In this document: piece by piece, positions 1-5,745 of the stretch
How positions within the stretch are numbered: the stretch's first letter is position 1
Layout: each line of letters begins with the position of its first letter
From: Paracoccaceae bacterium
GTDB taxonomy: Bacteria; Pseudomonadota; Alphaproteobacteria; Rhodobacterales; Rhodobacteraceae
Reading direction: 5' to 3'
Assembly (NCBI GenBank): GCA_002400675.1
Contig: NVQY01000073.1
Span: 4,832-10,971 of the forward strand
Length of the DNA: 6,140 bases
Notes under the pieces: generated by a model
What the model saw: the letters and a program-made list of their open reading frames with translations, nothing else
Database searches by the model: none
What the model was told of the DNA's origin: nothing
Made by a program: the position numbers and the translations under genes

Positions 1-425
1 ATACGGCTGATCAGCATATCGCCCATGAAATAAGGGTCATAGCTGACCCCGAGATTGATGGGCCGCGCCGAGCCACCCCAAACCGCCAGAGTGGCACCGC
101 GCAGAAAGATGTCGATGCCCATGGTCATCATCAGGATCATCACAATGGGCCGCCCGGCCAACCGGCGCAGGGCGACCTTTTCGATGCCCATGCCCAGAAA
201 GAACATGATCACAATTGCCAGCGGGATTGCCAGCCAAAGCGGCCAGCCCAGATTGCTGGAAAACGCCAGAACCACGTAAGCCCCCAGCATGGTCAGCGCG
301 CCTTGGGCCAGATTGGGCACCGCCGAGGATTTGTAGATCAGCACAAGGCCAATCGCCACCAGCGAATAAAGCAGCCCGGTAAGGGCCCCGTTGACCGTAA
401 GTTCGGAAATAAATACCCAGTCCAT
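1..425 (-). CDS. livH: LivH-type branched-chain amino acid ABC transporter permease, N-terminal half (cut by window edge)
   Basis: This is an inner-membrane permease subunit of a Liv/HAAT-type ABC importer. The frame stays open from the ATG at 425 to the left edge, giving 141 codons of a family usually near 290 residues. It is strongly hydrophobic, with likely membrane segments near residues 13-31, 39-56, 62-80 and 94-108. The stretch YKSSAVPNLAQGALTMLGAY (about 31-50) matches the LivH pattern in which a Tyr is followed by an N-[FL]-A-[HQ]-G element and a G-A-Y. The charged EKVALRRLAGRP segment near 82-93 is the typical cytoplasmic loop. Its ATG directly follows the TGA of the acyl-CoA synthetase (TGAATG), so translation is probably coupled. 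Substrates of this family include branched-chain amino acids, amides, urea and various carboxylates. The neighbouring CoA ligase favours an organic acid here, which is inference. The symbol reflects the family, not a proven substrate. Confidence 0.9.
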   Translation of the reverse strand, partial: MDWVFISELTVNGALTGLLYSLVAIGLVLIYKSSAVPNLAQGALTMLGAYVVLAFSSNLGWPLWLAIPLAIVIMFFLGMGIEKVALRRLAGRPIVMILMMTMGIDIFLRGATLAVWGGSARPINLGVSYDPYFMGDMLISR

Positions 426-2318
426 TCAAACCTCCCTGATGGGCAAAGTACGCTCGACAAAGCCTGTTTCGCCAGTTTCATAAGTGACTTCTGCTTTTAT
501 GTGCACTTCGGATGCGCCGTCATAAAGTGCTTCGATCACCGGTGAATAACGTTCTTCCACCACCTTGCGCCGCAGTTTGCGGGTGCGGGTGATCTCGCCG
601 TCGTCCGGGTCGAACTCTTTGGGAAGGCTGACAAAACGGTGCAGCCTAAGGGCCTCGGGCAGGACGTTGTTGACCCGCTCGTAGGCCTGTTTCAGCAGAT
701 CGGCGACCTCGTCGCGCTGGGACAGGTCGGCATAAGATGTATAAGGCACGCCCTTGACCTCGGCCCAGTGGCCAACAGATTCAAAGTCGATACAAACCAT
801 CGCCGTCAGCTGATCGCGGCCCGCGCCGATCACCGCCGCGTCCTTGATGTAGGGGCTGAATTTCAGGCGGTTTTCCACATAATTGGGCACATAACGCTCG
901 CCATCTTTGGTATAGACAACTTCGGACAAGCGCCCCAGCACCACCAGATGGCCGTCGTCCTCAAGATACCCGGCGTCGCCCGAGCGCAGCCAGCCATCTT
1001 CCAGCGCCTCGGCCGTTGCGTCCGGGTTGTTGTAGTACCCCGCAAACACATTGTCGGCGCGCAGCAGGATTTCACCGTCATCGGCAATTCTTGCCTCGAC
1101 CCCGGGAAGGGGTCGACCAACCGTGTGCAACTGTACTTCGTCAGCGGTCTGAACGGCGGTAAAGGCGTTGGTTTCGGTCTGGCCATAGAACTGACGCAAG
1201 GCGATGCCAAGGCCACGGTAAAATACAAATGTATCTTCGCCAATCGCCTCGCCGCCGGTAAAGGCGTTCTTGAGCCGGGTCAGGCCAAACTGATCCTTGA
1301 TCGGGCCAAACACCAGCCATTCGCCAATCATCCGCCCCAGCCGGTCCAACGGCCCCGGAGGCACGCCTTTGAGTTTACGTTTTTCAGCCTCGACCGAGCG
1401 ATCCATGAAGAAATGGTAAATCCACTTTTTCAGAGGAGTCGAGTTTTCGATCCCCACCTGAATCAGGGTCAGCATGTTGTCCCATGTGCGCGGGGCGGCC
1501 AGATAAAAGGTCGGAGCAATCTCGCGCATGTCGCGCTGCACGGTTTCCTGACGTTCGGGCACGCTGATGGTAAAACGATGGGCAATTGCGGCCCCCACCG
1601 ACAAGGCATAATCGCCGACCCAGGCCATTGGCAAATAGGCCACCACCTCTTCACCAGTGTCAAAGGCACCACCTGCATGAGCATTATTGGCCCCGGCGAT
1701 CATGTTGGCATGGCTCAGAACGATGCCCTTTGGCTTACCGGTGGTGCCCGAGGAATGCATGAAAACCGCCGGGTCTTTGGGGTTTGCGGCGTTGATCAGC
1801 CGGTCGCGCAAAGCAGGATCATCAGCCAGCGCCTTTTGGCCCAAGGCAATGAAATCGTCCCAGGACCTAAGCCCGCTTGCGGTATAGTCGTTCATGCCGC
1901 GCGCGTCGTCATAGACAATCATCGCCGGGCTGCCGTTGCCTGCCTGGCGCAGGTCCAGCAGCTTGTCCACCTGCTCCTGATCTTCGGCGACAGCGGCCAC
2001 GACGTGGGCTTCGCCGACAAAATGTTGCAGCTCGGCCAGTGTGGCACCCGGATAGGCCGGCATCGCATAGGCGCGCAACATCGAGGTGGCGACCATGGCG
2101 ATATACAGGCGGACCCGGTTGTCGCCCAGGATGATAACCGCGTCCTCTTTGCCGACGCCAAGCACATCAAATGCAGCGGCGCAGGCAATAGCGGTATTAG
2201 CGTAATCGGTCCAGGTCATCTCGTTCCAGATGCCACGGTCCTTTTCGCGCAGGGCAATGTCCTGGCTGTATTGCTCGGCATTGCGGGCCAGCAGGCGGGG
2301 CAGGGTATCATGCGTCAT
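426..2318 (-). CDS. AMP-forming long-chain-type acyl-CoA synthetase (FAA1/COG1022-like) within a liv operon
   Basis: This 630-residue member of the ANL superfamily should convert a carboxylic acid, ATP and CoA to acyl-CoA, AMP and PPi in the cytoplasm. Visible motifs, in order: the phosphate loop SSGTTGKPKG (189-198); FYGQTET (377-383, the YGxTE motif); DGWLRSGD with D448 (441-448); LGR (461-463) at the hinge; and a C-terminal GEITRTRKLRR (574-584). In that last stretch K581 is at the place of the adenylation lysine in FAA1-like enzymes. Length and the T-x-T-x-K ending fit the long-chain class better than short-chain acetyl-CoA synthetases. The start at 2318 is chosen because CGGAG lies six bases upstream; a longer reading from TTG at 2387 would run deep into livG. 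It overlaps livG by 11 bp and abuts livH. Chain length and substrate are not determinable; the co-transcribed importer suggests it activates the imported acid. Confidence 0.93.
   Translation of the reverse strand: MTHDTLPRLLARNAEQYSQDIALREKDRGIWNEMTWTDYANTAIACAAAFDVLGVGKEDAVIILGDNRVRLYIAMVATSMLRAYAMPAYPGATLAELQHFVGEAHVVAAVAEDQEQVDKLLDLRQAGNGSPAMIVYDDARGMNDYTASGLRSWDDFIALGQKALADDPALRDRLINAANPKDPAVFMHSSGTTGKPKGIVLSHANMIAGANNAHAGGAFDTGEEVVAYLPMAWVGDYALSVGAAIAHRFTISVPERQETVQRDMREIAPTFYLAAPRTWDNMLTLIQVGIENSTPLKKWIYHFFMDRSVEAEKRKLKGVPPGPLDRLGRMIGEWLVFGPIKDQFGLTRLKNAFTGGEAIGEDTFVFYRGLGIALRQFYGQTETNAFTAVQTADEVQLHTVGRPLPGVEARIADDGEILLRADNVFAGYYNNPDATAEALEDGWLRSGDAGYLEDDGHLVVLGRLSEVVYTKDGERYVPNYVENRLKFSPYIKDAAVIGAGRDQLTAMVCIDFESVGHWAEVKGVPYTSYADLSQRDEVADLLKQAYERVNNVLPEALRLHRFVSLPKEFDPDDGEITRTRKLRRKVVEERYSPVIEALYDGASEVHIKAEVTYETGETGFVERTLPIREV
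431..437 (-). promoter_or_regulatory. Shine-Dalgarno site for livH inside the end of the synthetase gene
   Basis: AGGGAGG lies five bases (TTTGA) before the livH ATG. It sits within the last codons of the upstream synthetase, so a terminating ribosome is placed right at the next start. It fixes the livH start at 425. Confidence 0.75.
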
Positions 2319-3105
2319 GGCCGACTCCGATATAGGCTTCGACCACGCGGGGATCGTTGATGACCTCGCTTGGCACGCCAGTGGCAATCATCTCGCCATA
2401 GTTCAGTGCCAGCATGCGGTCGCAAATGCCGATGATCACATCCATGTGGTGTTCGATCAAAAGTACGCTGACCCCGCGTTCGGCGCGCGCATCTAGGATG
2501 AACCGTGCCATATATTCTTTTTCCTCCTGATTCATCCCGGCCATAGGCTCGTCCAGGATCAAAAGATGCGGTTCGGCCACCAAAGCGCGGGCCAGTTCGA
2601 CGCGTTTTTTCAGGCCGATTGGAATGCCATCGACCAATTCGTTGCGGATACTCTCCAGTTGCAGAAAGTCGATGATTTCCTCAACAACTTCGCGGTTGGC
2701 AATCTCTTCGGGACGCGCCAGCCACCAGTACAGCGCGGTACGGATCACCCCAGGGTTCATGTGGACGTGGCGGCCCAGCAGGATGTTATCAAGCACGCTC
2801 ATGCCGTTAAACAGGGCCAGGTTCTGAAAGGTACGCGCAACACCCATGGCCGCGACCTTGTGCGGCTTGGTGCCGGTAATGTCCTTGCCGTCCAGAATTA
2901 TCTGGCCGGTATTGGGCGGGTAAAACCCGGTGATAGCGTTGGTCAGGGTGGTTTTGCCGCTGCCGTTGGGACCGACAAGACCAAATATCTCGCCCCGGTT
3001 GATGGTCATGTCAACGCCGGTGACCGCAACAAGACCGCCAAACCGGCGTTCGACATTGCGGCATTCCAGAACCGGAGTCTTGCCGCTTTGATGCTCAGCC
3101 GACAT
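2308..3105 (-). CDS. livG: LivG-type ABC transporter ATP-binding protein
   Basis: This 265-residue cytoplasmic ATPase energises a Liv/HAAT importer. It shows Walker A GPNGSGKT (45-52, K51), the Q-loop at Q94 in RTFQN, Walker B LLILDEP (181-187, E186 catalytic) followed by MAGMN as D-loop, and the switch histidine H219 in IEHHMD. The signature region reads IPIGLKKRVELARAL (161-175), so only the glycine of the classical LSGGQ is kept; LivG proteins usually read something like LPYGQQRRLEIARAL. The insert between the Q-loop and the signature (about 110-145) and the length match LivG rather than the shorter LivF. The ATG at 3105 is the first possible start because an in-frame TGA lies at 3112-3114. 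GGAG sits nine bases upstream, a slightly long spacing. It lies 48 bp after the SDR and overlaps the synthetase by 11 bp. LivF, LivM and the binding protein are not in the window. Confidence 0.93.
   Translation of the reverse strand: MSAEHQSGKTPVLECRNVERRFGGLVAVTGVDMTINRGEIFGLVGPNGSGKTTLTNAITGFYPPNTGQIILDGKDITGTKPHKVAAMGVARTFQNLALFNGMSVLDNILLGRHVHMNPGVIRTALYWWLARPEEIANREVVEEIIDFLQLESIRNELVDGIPIGLKKRVELARALVAEPHLLILDEPMAGMNQEEKEYMARFILDARAERGVSVLLIEHHMDVIIGICDRMLALNYGEMIATGVPSEVINDPRVVEAYIGVGHDA
2325..2329 (-). promoter_or_regulatory. Shine-Dalgarno site deciding the synthetase start
   Basis: CGGAG lies six bases (TCGGCC) before the ATG at 2318, within the last codons of livG. It supports the ATG over the upstream in-frame TTG at 2387. 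Confidence 0.65.
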
Positions 3106-3139
3106 CTTGGATCACTCCGATATTCATCAATTTTCCCAT
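3095..3139 (-). other. Possible 14-codon leader ORF upstream of and overlapping livG
   Basis: The 48-bp gap between the SDR gene and livG contains an ATG at 3139 preceded by GGTGGAG at a five-base spacing. It opens a frame of 14 residues (MGKLMNIGVIQDVG) ending at TGA 3095-3097, inside livG. Its 11-base overlap with livG (ATGTCGGCTGA) has the same length as the livG/synthetase overlap. It may couple livG translation to an upstream start, or be chance. The peptide has no recognisable similarity or composition bias. Confidence 0.2.
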
Positions 3140-3153
3140 TAAAACTCCACCCG

Positions 3154-4017
3154 CTATGCTATCTTGAAATAGTCTGGCCGCCCGGTAGGCCATGGATCGC
3201 CCCACATCTGCTGACCGCCGTCGATGGTCAGGACTTCGCCGGTGATGAACTTGCCCGACGGGGCCGCCATATAACCCACACCCTGTGCCACGTCCCATTC
3301 GTCGCCGGTACACAGCATCGGATTGGATTCCAGAAACGTTGCAGAACCCTCGGGTGGATAGTTGCCAAAACCGGTGCTTTCACAGCATCCCGGTGCCACG
3401 CAATTGACCCGGATATTAATTGGGGCCCATTCGACAGCCACCGTTTTCGAAAGATAAATCACCCCGGCCCGTGCCGCCACCGTATGGGCAATGCCAGGCA
3501 TGCCGCGCCAGATGCTGGCGACGATGTTGATGATGTTGCCGCTTTGACCGGTCTCGACCCATTTGCGCGCAGTACTTTGCATCATCCACCAGGTTCCGTT
3601 CAGATTGGTGTCGATAACCGCGTTCCAGCCCTTGACCGTAAAATCAAGCGCCGCCTGCGGGAACTGCCCGCCGGCGTTGTTGACCAGAATATCAAGCCGT
3701 CCAAATTCGCTATGAACCCTGTCGATGAACGCTCTCACCTGCTCAGGATCACGAATGGTCATCTGTTGGGTCAGCACCTTGCCGCCAAACCCACGCAGGA
3801 ATTCCGCAGTCTGTTCGAGCTTTTCCGGGTTGCGTCCGCAGATCGCCAGATCGGCGCCGTGGCGGGCAAACAACGTCGCAATGGCCCGGCCCAATCCGCC
3901 GCCACCACCACTGACAACCGCAACCTGACCCTTAAACAGGTCGGGCGCAAACACAGTCGGCTCGGTGCGAAGACGCTCTTCGTCAAACCCGAAAGTTGGC
4001 GTTTGGGTGTCGGTCAT
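3154..4017 (-). CDS. SDR oxidoreductase resembling trans-2-enoyl-CoA reductase / 2,4-dienoyl-CoA reductase (PECR/DECR type)
   Basis: This 287-residue short-chain dehydrogenase/reductase most resembles the PECR/DECR branch, which reduces enoyl- or dienoyl-CoA with NADPH. It has a glycine-rich nucleotide loop SGGGGGLG (36-43), R61 in CGRNPEKLE consistent with NADP preference, LVNNAGGQFP (111-120), NLNGT (138-142), NCVAPG (205-210) and FITGEVLTIDGG (257-268). NNAGGQF and AARAGV (181-186) are shared with human PECR as I recall it. The usual SDR YxxxK positions read T179 and R183; S168 could match the catalytic serine. A Tyr (Y188) and Lys (K191) follow shortly after. The ATG at 4017 has AGGGAG five bases upstream and is the first gene after the candidate promoter. 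A generic beta-hydroxyacyl-CoA dehydrogenase is possible but less likely from the motifs. The function within the pathway is inferred. Confidence 0.88.
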   Translation of the reverse strand: MTDTQTPTFGFDEERLRTEPTVFAPDLFKGQVAVVSGGGGGLGRAIATLFARHGADLAICGRNPEKLEQTAEFLRGFGGKVLTQQMTIRDPEQVRAFIDRVHSEFGRLDILVNNAGGQFPQAALDFTVKGWNAVIDTNLNGTWWMMQSTARKWVETGQSGNIINIVASIWRGMPGIAHTVAARAGVIYLSKTVAVEWAPINIRVNCVAPGCCESTGFGNYPPEGSATFLESNPMLCTGDEWDVAQGVGYMAAPSGKFITGEVLTIDGGQQMWGDPWPTGRPDYFKIA

Positions 4018-4022
4018 TCTAT

Positions 4023-4028
4023 CTCCCT
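4023..4028 (-). promoter_or_regulatory. Shine-Dalgarno site for the SDR gene
   Basis: AGGGAG lies five bases (ATAGA) before the ATG at 4017. It supports this start although the frame stays open further upstream. Confidence 0.65.
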
Positions 4029-4056
4029 GTGCGGTTGTATCACCCGCTTGATAGGT

Positions 4057-4085
4057 TTTCTAACACGTGTTAGAATATCTGACAA
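4057..4085 (-). promoter_or_regulatory. Candidate sigma70-type promoter for SDR-livG-synthetase-livH
   Basis: On the minus strand, TTGTCA (4085-4080; 5 of 6 match to TTGACA) is followed after exactly 17 bases by TAGAAA (4062-4057; 4 of 6 match to TATAAT). Transcription would begin near 4050, leaving a leader of about 33 nt before the SDR start. The site lies in the only gap above 50 bp in the window (4018-4109, 92 bp). The 18-bp palindrome fills most of the spacer and part of the -10 box, the usual place for a repressor site. This was identified by eye only. Confidence 0.55.
4058..4075. promoter_or_regulatory. Perfect 18-bp palindrome TTCTAACACGTGTTAGAA, probable repressor operator
   Basis: All nine base pairs of the dyad are exact and there is no central spacer. 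The size and form suit a TetR-family dimer, a group that often controls fatty-acid and acyl-CoA catabolic operons; GntR- or MarR-type regulators are alternatives. It overlaps the -10 box and spacer of the candidate promoter, which argues for repression. It is not a terminator: there is no GC-rich stem and no T-run on either side. No regulator gene is present in the window, and I saw no second full copy. Confidence 0.65.
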
Positions 4086-4109
4086 GCCTCATCACGCGTC
4101 ACGTATTCG

Positions 4110-4568
4110 TCAGCCGCGCATGCGCAGCATCCGCAAGGGTTCATAAACGATACATTCAACCCCATCGGCGTTCAGCACCCGGTTGCGACTGCGCACCAGA
4201 CCACGGCCCGGTTTTGAGGTCGGGCGCATTTCGATCACCTCGACCTCGACATGGATGGTGTCGCCCACATGGGTCGGGCCCTTTACTGAAAAATCAGCGT
4301 GCAAAAAGGCCAGCCCGGTGCCTTCCATGGCATAGGTCAGCAGGCCCTCGGCCATGGCATAGACCATCACACCGGGGATAACCCGGCCAAGGGTCGCGGC
4401 CCCTTCTCGGGCATGGGACAAGTCGGTGAACAGGCTTTCGGTCATCCAGGTCAGGTTGCAAAATCCGATCAGATCAGGTTCGGTCACGGTGCGGGCACGG
4501 GTTTTGAACGACATGCCGATTTCCAGCTCGTCATAGTGATAACCTGTTGTTCTTATGGGGTTTGTCAT
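4110..4568 (-). CDS. MaoC-like hot-dog domain protein (putative enoyl-CoA hydratase 2 family) lacking the standard catalytic dyad
   Basis: This 152-residue single hot-dog domain protein belongs to the MaoC/R-specific enoyl-CoA hydratase superfamily. Supporting features are the N-terminal YDELEIGMSFKTRARTVTEPDL (12-33, the usual GD/GxxF...T[VI]TEAD entry), RVIPGVMVYAMAEGL (62-76) as the central hot-dog helix, and FSVKGPTHVGDTIHVEVEV (93-111), the common F..P...GDTI strand turn. The hydratase motif GDxNPxH should fall in NLTWMTESLFTD (38-49). There M42 replaces the Asp and F47 replaces the His, so classical hydration chemistry is doubtful. The start at 4568 follows AAGGAG at six bases; a TTG reading from 4601 would extend into the dehydrogenase. 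It follows the dehydrogenase by 10 bp. It may be a hydratase with a different active site, a subunit-like or regulatory hot-dog protein, or a thioesterase. The family call is firm; the function is not. Confidence 0.85.
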   Translation of the reverse strand: MTNPIRTTGYHYDELEIGMSFKTRARTVTEPDLIGFCNLTWMTESLFTDLSHAREGAATLGRVIPGVMVYAMAEGLLTYAMEGTGLAFLHADFSVKGPTHVGDTIHVEVEVIEMRPTSKPGRGLVRSRNRVLNADGVECIVYEPLRMLRMRG

Positions 4569-4574
4569 GAGGTA

Positions 4575-4580
4575 CTCCTT
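4575..4580 (-). promoter_or_regulatory. Shine-Dalgarno site deciding the MaoC-like start
   Basis: AAGGAG lies six bases (TACCTC) before the ATG at 4568 and shares bases with the TAA stop of the dehydrogenase. Termination and restart are therefore close together. It favours 4568 over the upstream TTG at 4601. Confidence 0.75.
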
Positions 4581-5745
4581 AGTAGGATTTTGGCAGCCCA
4601 AGCGCCTTTTCGGCGATGAACGACATCAGCATATGCGGCGTCACTGGCACGATGTGAAACAACAGCGCCTCGCGCACCAACCGTTCAACATGGTATTCCT
4701 TGGCATAGCCAAAGCCGCCAAAGGTCATCTGCGCGGTCTGCGTTGCCTCAACTGCGGCCTCGGCGGCCAGCAATTTGGCGGCGTTTGCCTCGACCCCGCA
4801 GGCCTCGCCGTCGTCATAAAGTTTGGCGGCGTGCATCACCATAAGATTGGCCGCCTCGACCCGGGCCCAGCACTTGGCCAGTGGATGCTGGATACCCTGA
4901 TTCTGGCCAATCGGACGGCCAAAGACACGGCGTTCCTTGGCATATTCCGCCGCCCGTTTGATGGCGTTGCGGGCAATGCCGACGCATTCGGCGGCCACCA
5001 GAATACGCTCGGGATTAAGGCCATGCAGTATCTGACGAAACCCCTGACCTTCCTCGCCAATCAGGTCAGCGGCGGGAATCGGCAGGCCGTCGATGAACAT
5101 TTCGTTCGAATCAACCGCCTTGCGGCCCATCTTGTCGATCTCGCGTATATCCACAAACGTCCGGTCCAGATCGGTGTAAAACAGCGACAGACCTTCGGTC
5201 GGCTTCGTGACCTCTTCCAGCGGCGTAGTACGGGCCAAAAGCAGCATCTTATCGGCCACCTGCGCGGTGGAAATCCACACTTTCTGACCATGCACCACAT
5301 AACGCTCGCCCTGTTTGACCGCGCGGGTTTTAAGTTTGGTCGTGTCCAGTCCGGTGGTCGGTTCGGTGACGCCAAAACAGGCCTTTTCGCGACCTTCGAT
5401 CAGCGGCGTCAGCATGCGCTTTTTCTGCTCATCAGTGCCGTAGACCACCACCGGGGTCAGCCCGAATATGTTAAGGTGAATGGCCGAAGCACCGCTGGCA
5501 CCGGCACCGGATTCGGCGATTGCCTGCATCATGATCGCGGCCTCGGTGATACCCAGCCCCGCACCGCCATATTCCTCTGGCATGGCGATGCCCAGCCAGC
5601 CACCGTCGGCCATTGCCTTGTGCAGGTCGTGGGGAAAGCCGCCTTTAGTGTCTTTCTCCAACCAATACTCATCGTCGAAATCGGCGCATATGCGCAGGAT
5701 CGTGTCGCGGATTTCCTGCTGTTCGTCGGTAAACCTATAGGTCAC
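4579..5745 (-). CDS. Acyl-CoA dehydrogenase, with candidate catalytic Glu in the isovaleryl-CoA dehydrogenase position
   Basis: This 388-residue flavoprotein should introduce a 2,3-double bond into an acyl-CoA and pass electrons to ETF. The three ACAD domains are complete: an N-terminal helical part (MTYRFTDEQQEIRDTIL; MPEEYGGAGLG, 55-65); a beta domain with CFGVTEPTTGLD (123-134) and KVWISTA (155-161); and a C-terminal helical part with RRVFGRPIGQNQGIQ (272-286) and QMTFGGFGYAKEYHVERLVREA (339-360). The usual YEGTNE site reads VPVTPH (366-371), with P367 where many ACADs have the base. NPER (244-247) places E246 at the position used by isovaleryl-CoA and long-chain dehydrogenases. The start is GTG at 5745, inside a GTGA overlap with the CoA-transferase stop. 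The upstream AGAAGAAGGG is a weak SD, and the N-terminus fits the family without extension. The substrate is unknown. Confidence 0.93.
   Translation of the reverse strand: MTYRFTDEQQEIRDTILRICADFDDEYWLEKDTKGGFPHDLHKAMADGGWLGIAMPEEYGGAGLGITEAAIMMQAIAESGAGASGASAIHLNIFGLTPVVVYGTDEQKKRMLTPLIEGREKACFGVTEPTTGLDTTKLKTRAVKQGERYVVHGQKVWISTAQVADKMLLLARTTPLEEVTKPTEGLSLFYTDLDRTFVDIREIDKMGRKAVDSNEMFIDGLPIPAADLIGEEGQGFRQILHGLNPERILVAAECVGIARNAIKRAAEYAKERRVFGRPIGQNQGIQHPLAKCWARVEAANLMVMHAAKLYDDGEACGVEANAAKLLAAEAAVEATQTAQMTFGGFGYAKEYHVERLVREALLFHIVPVTPHMLMSFIAEKALGLPKSY

Noticed and set aside
37..429. A 130-codon minus-strand frame beginning near the livH start
   Set aside because: It is out of frame with livH. 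The livH frame gives a hydrophobic permease with the family motif and a well placed Shine-Dalgarno site, while this one gives a Gly/Ala-rich shadow.
639..2360. A 573-codon open frame on the plus strand opposite the acyl-CoA synthetase
   Set aside because: It is an antisense shadow typical of GC-rich coding DNA. The translation has no recognisable domain, and the opposite strand encodes a complete synthetase with all motifs.
2319..2387. N-terminal extension of the synthetase by 23 residues from TTG at 2387
   Set aside because: It would lie wholly within livG, uses a rare start codon, and the ATG at 2318 has a correctly spaced GGAG.
4058..4075. The palindrome as a transcription terminator
   Set aside because: There is no loop, the arms are AT-rich, and no T-run follows on either strand. 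A DNA-binding site explains it better.
4116..4125. Ten-base palindrome GCGCATGCGC
   Set aside because: It lies in the last codons of the MaoC-like gene (Arg-Met-Arg), is short, and is readily explained by GC-rich codons.
2566..4146. A 526-codon open frame on the plus strand spanning livG, the SDR gene and the gap upstream
   Set aside because: It runs antisense to two well supported genes and through the promoter region. The composition is unlike a folded protein family and no Shine-Dalgarno or motif supports it.
4569..4601. N-terminal extension of the MaoC-like protein by 11 residues from TTG at 4601
   Set aside because: AAGGAG at six bases before the ATG at 4568 clearly marks the later start, and the extra residues would overlap the dehydrogenase C-terminus.
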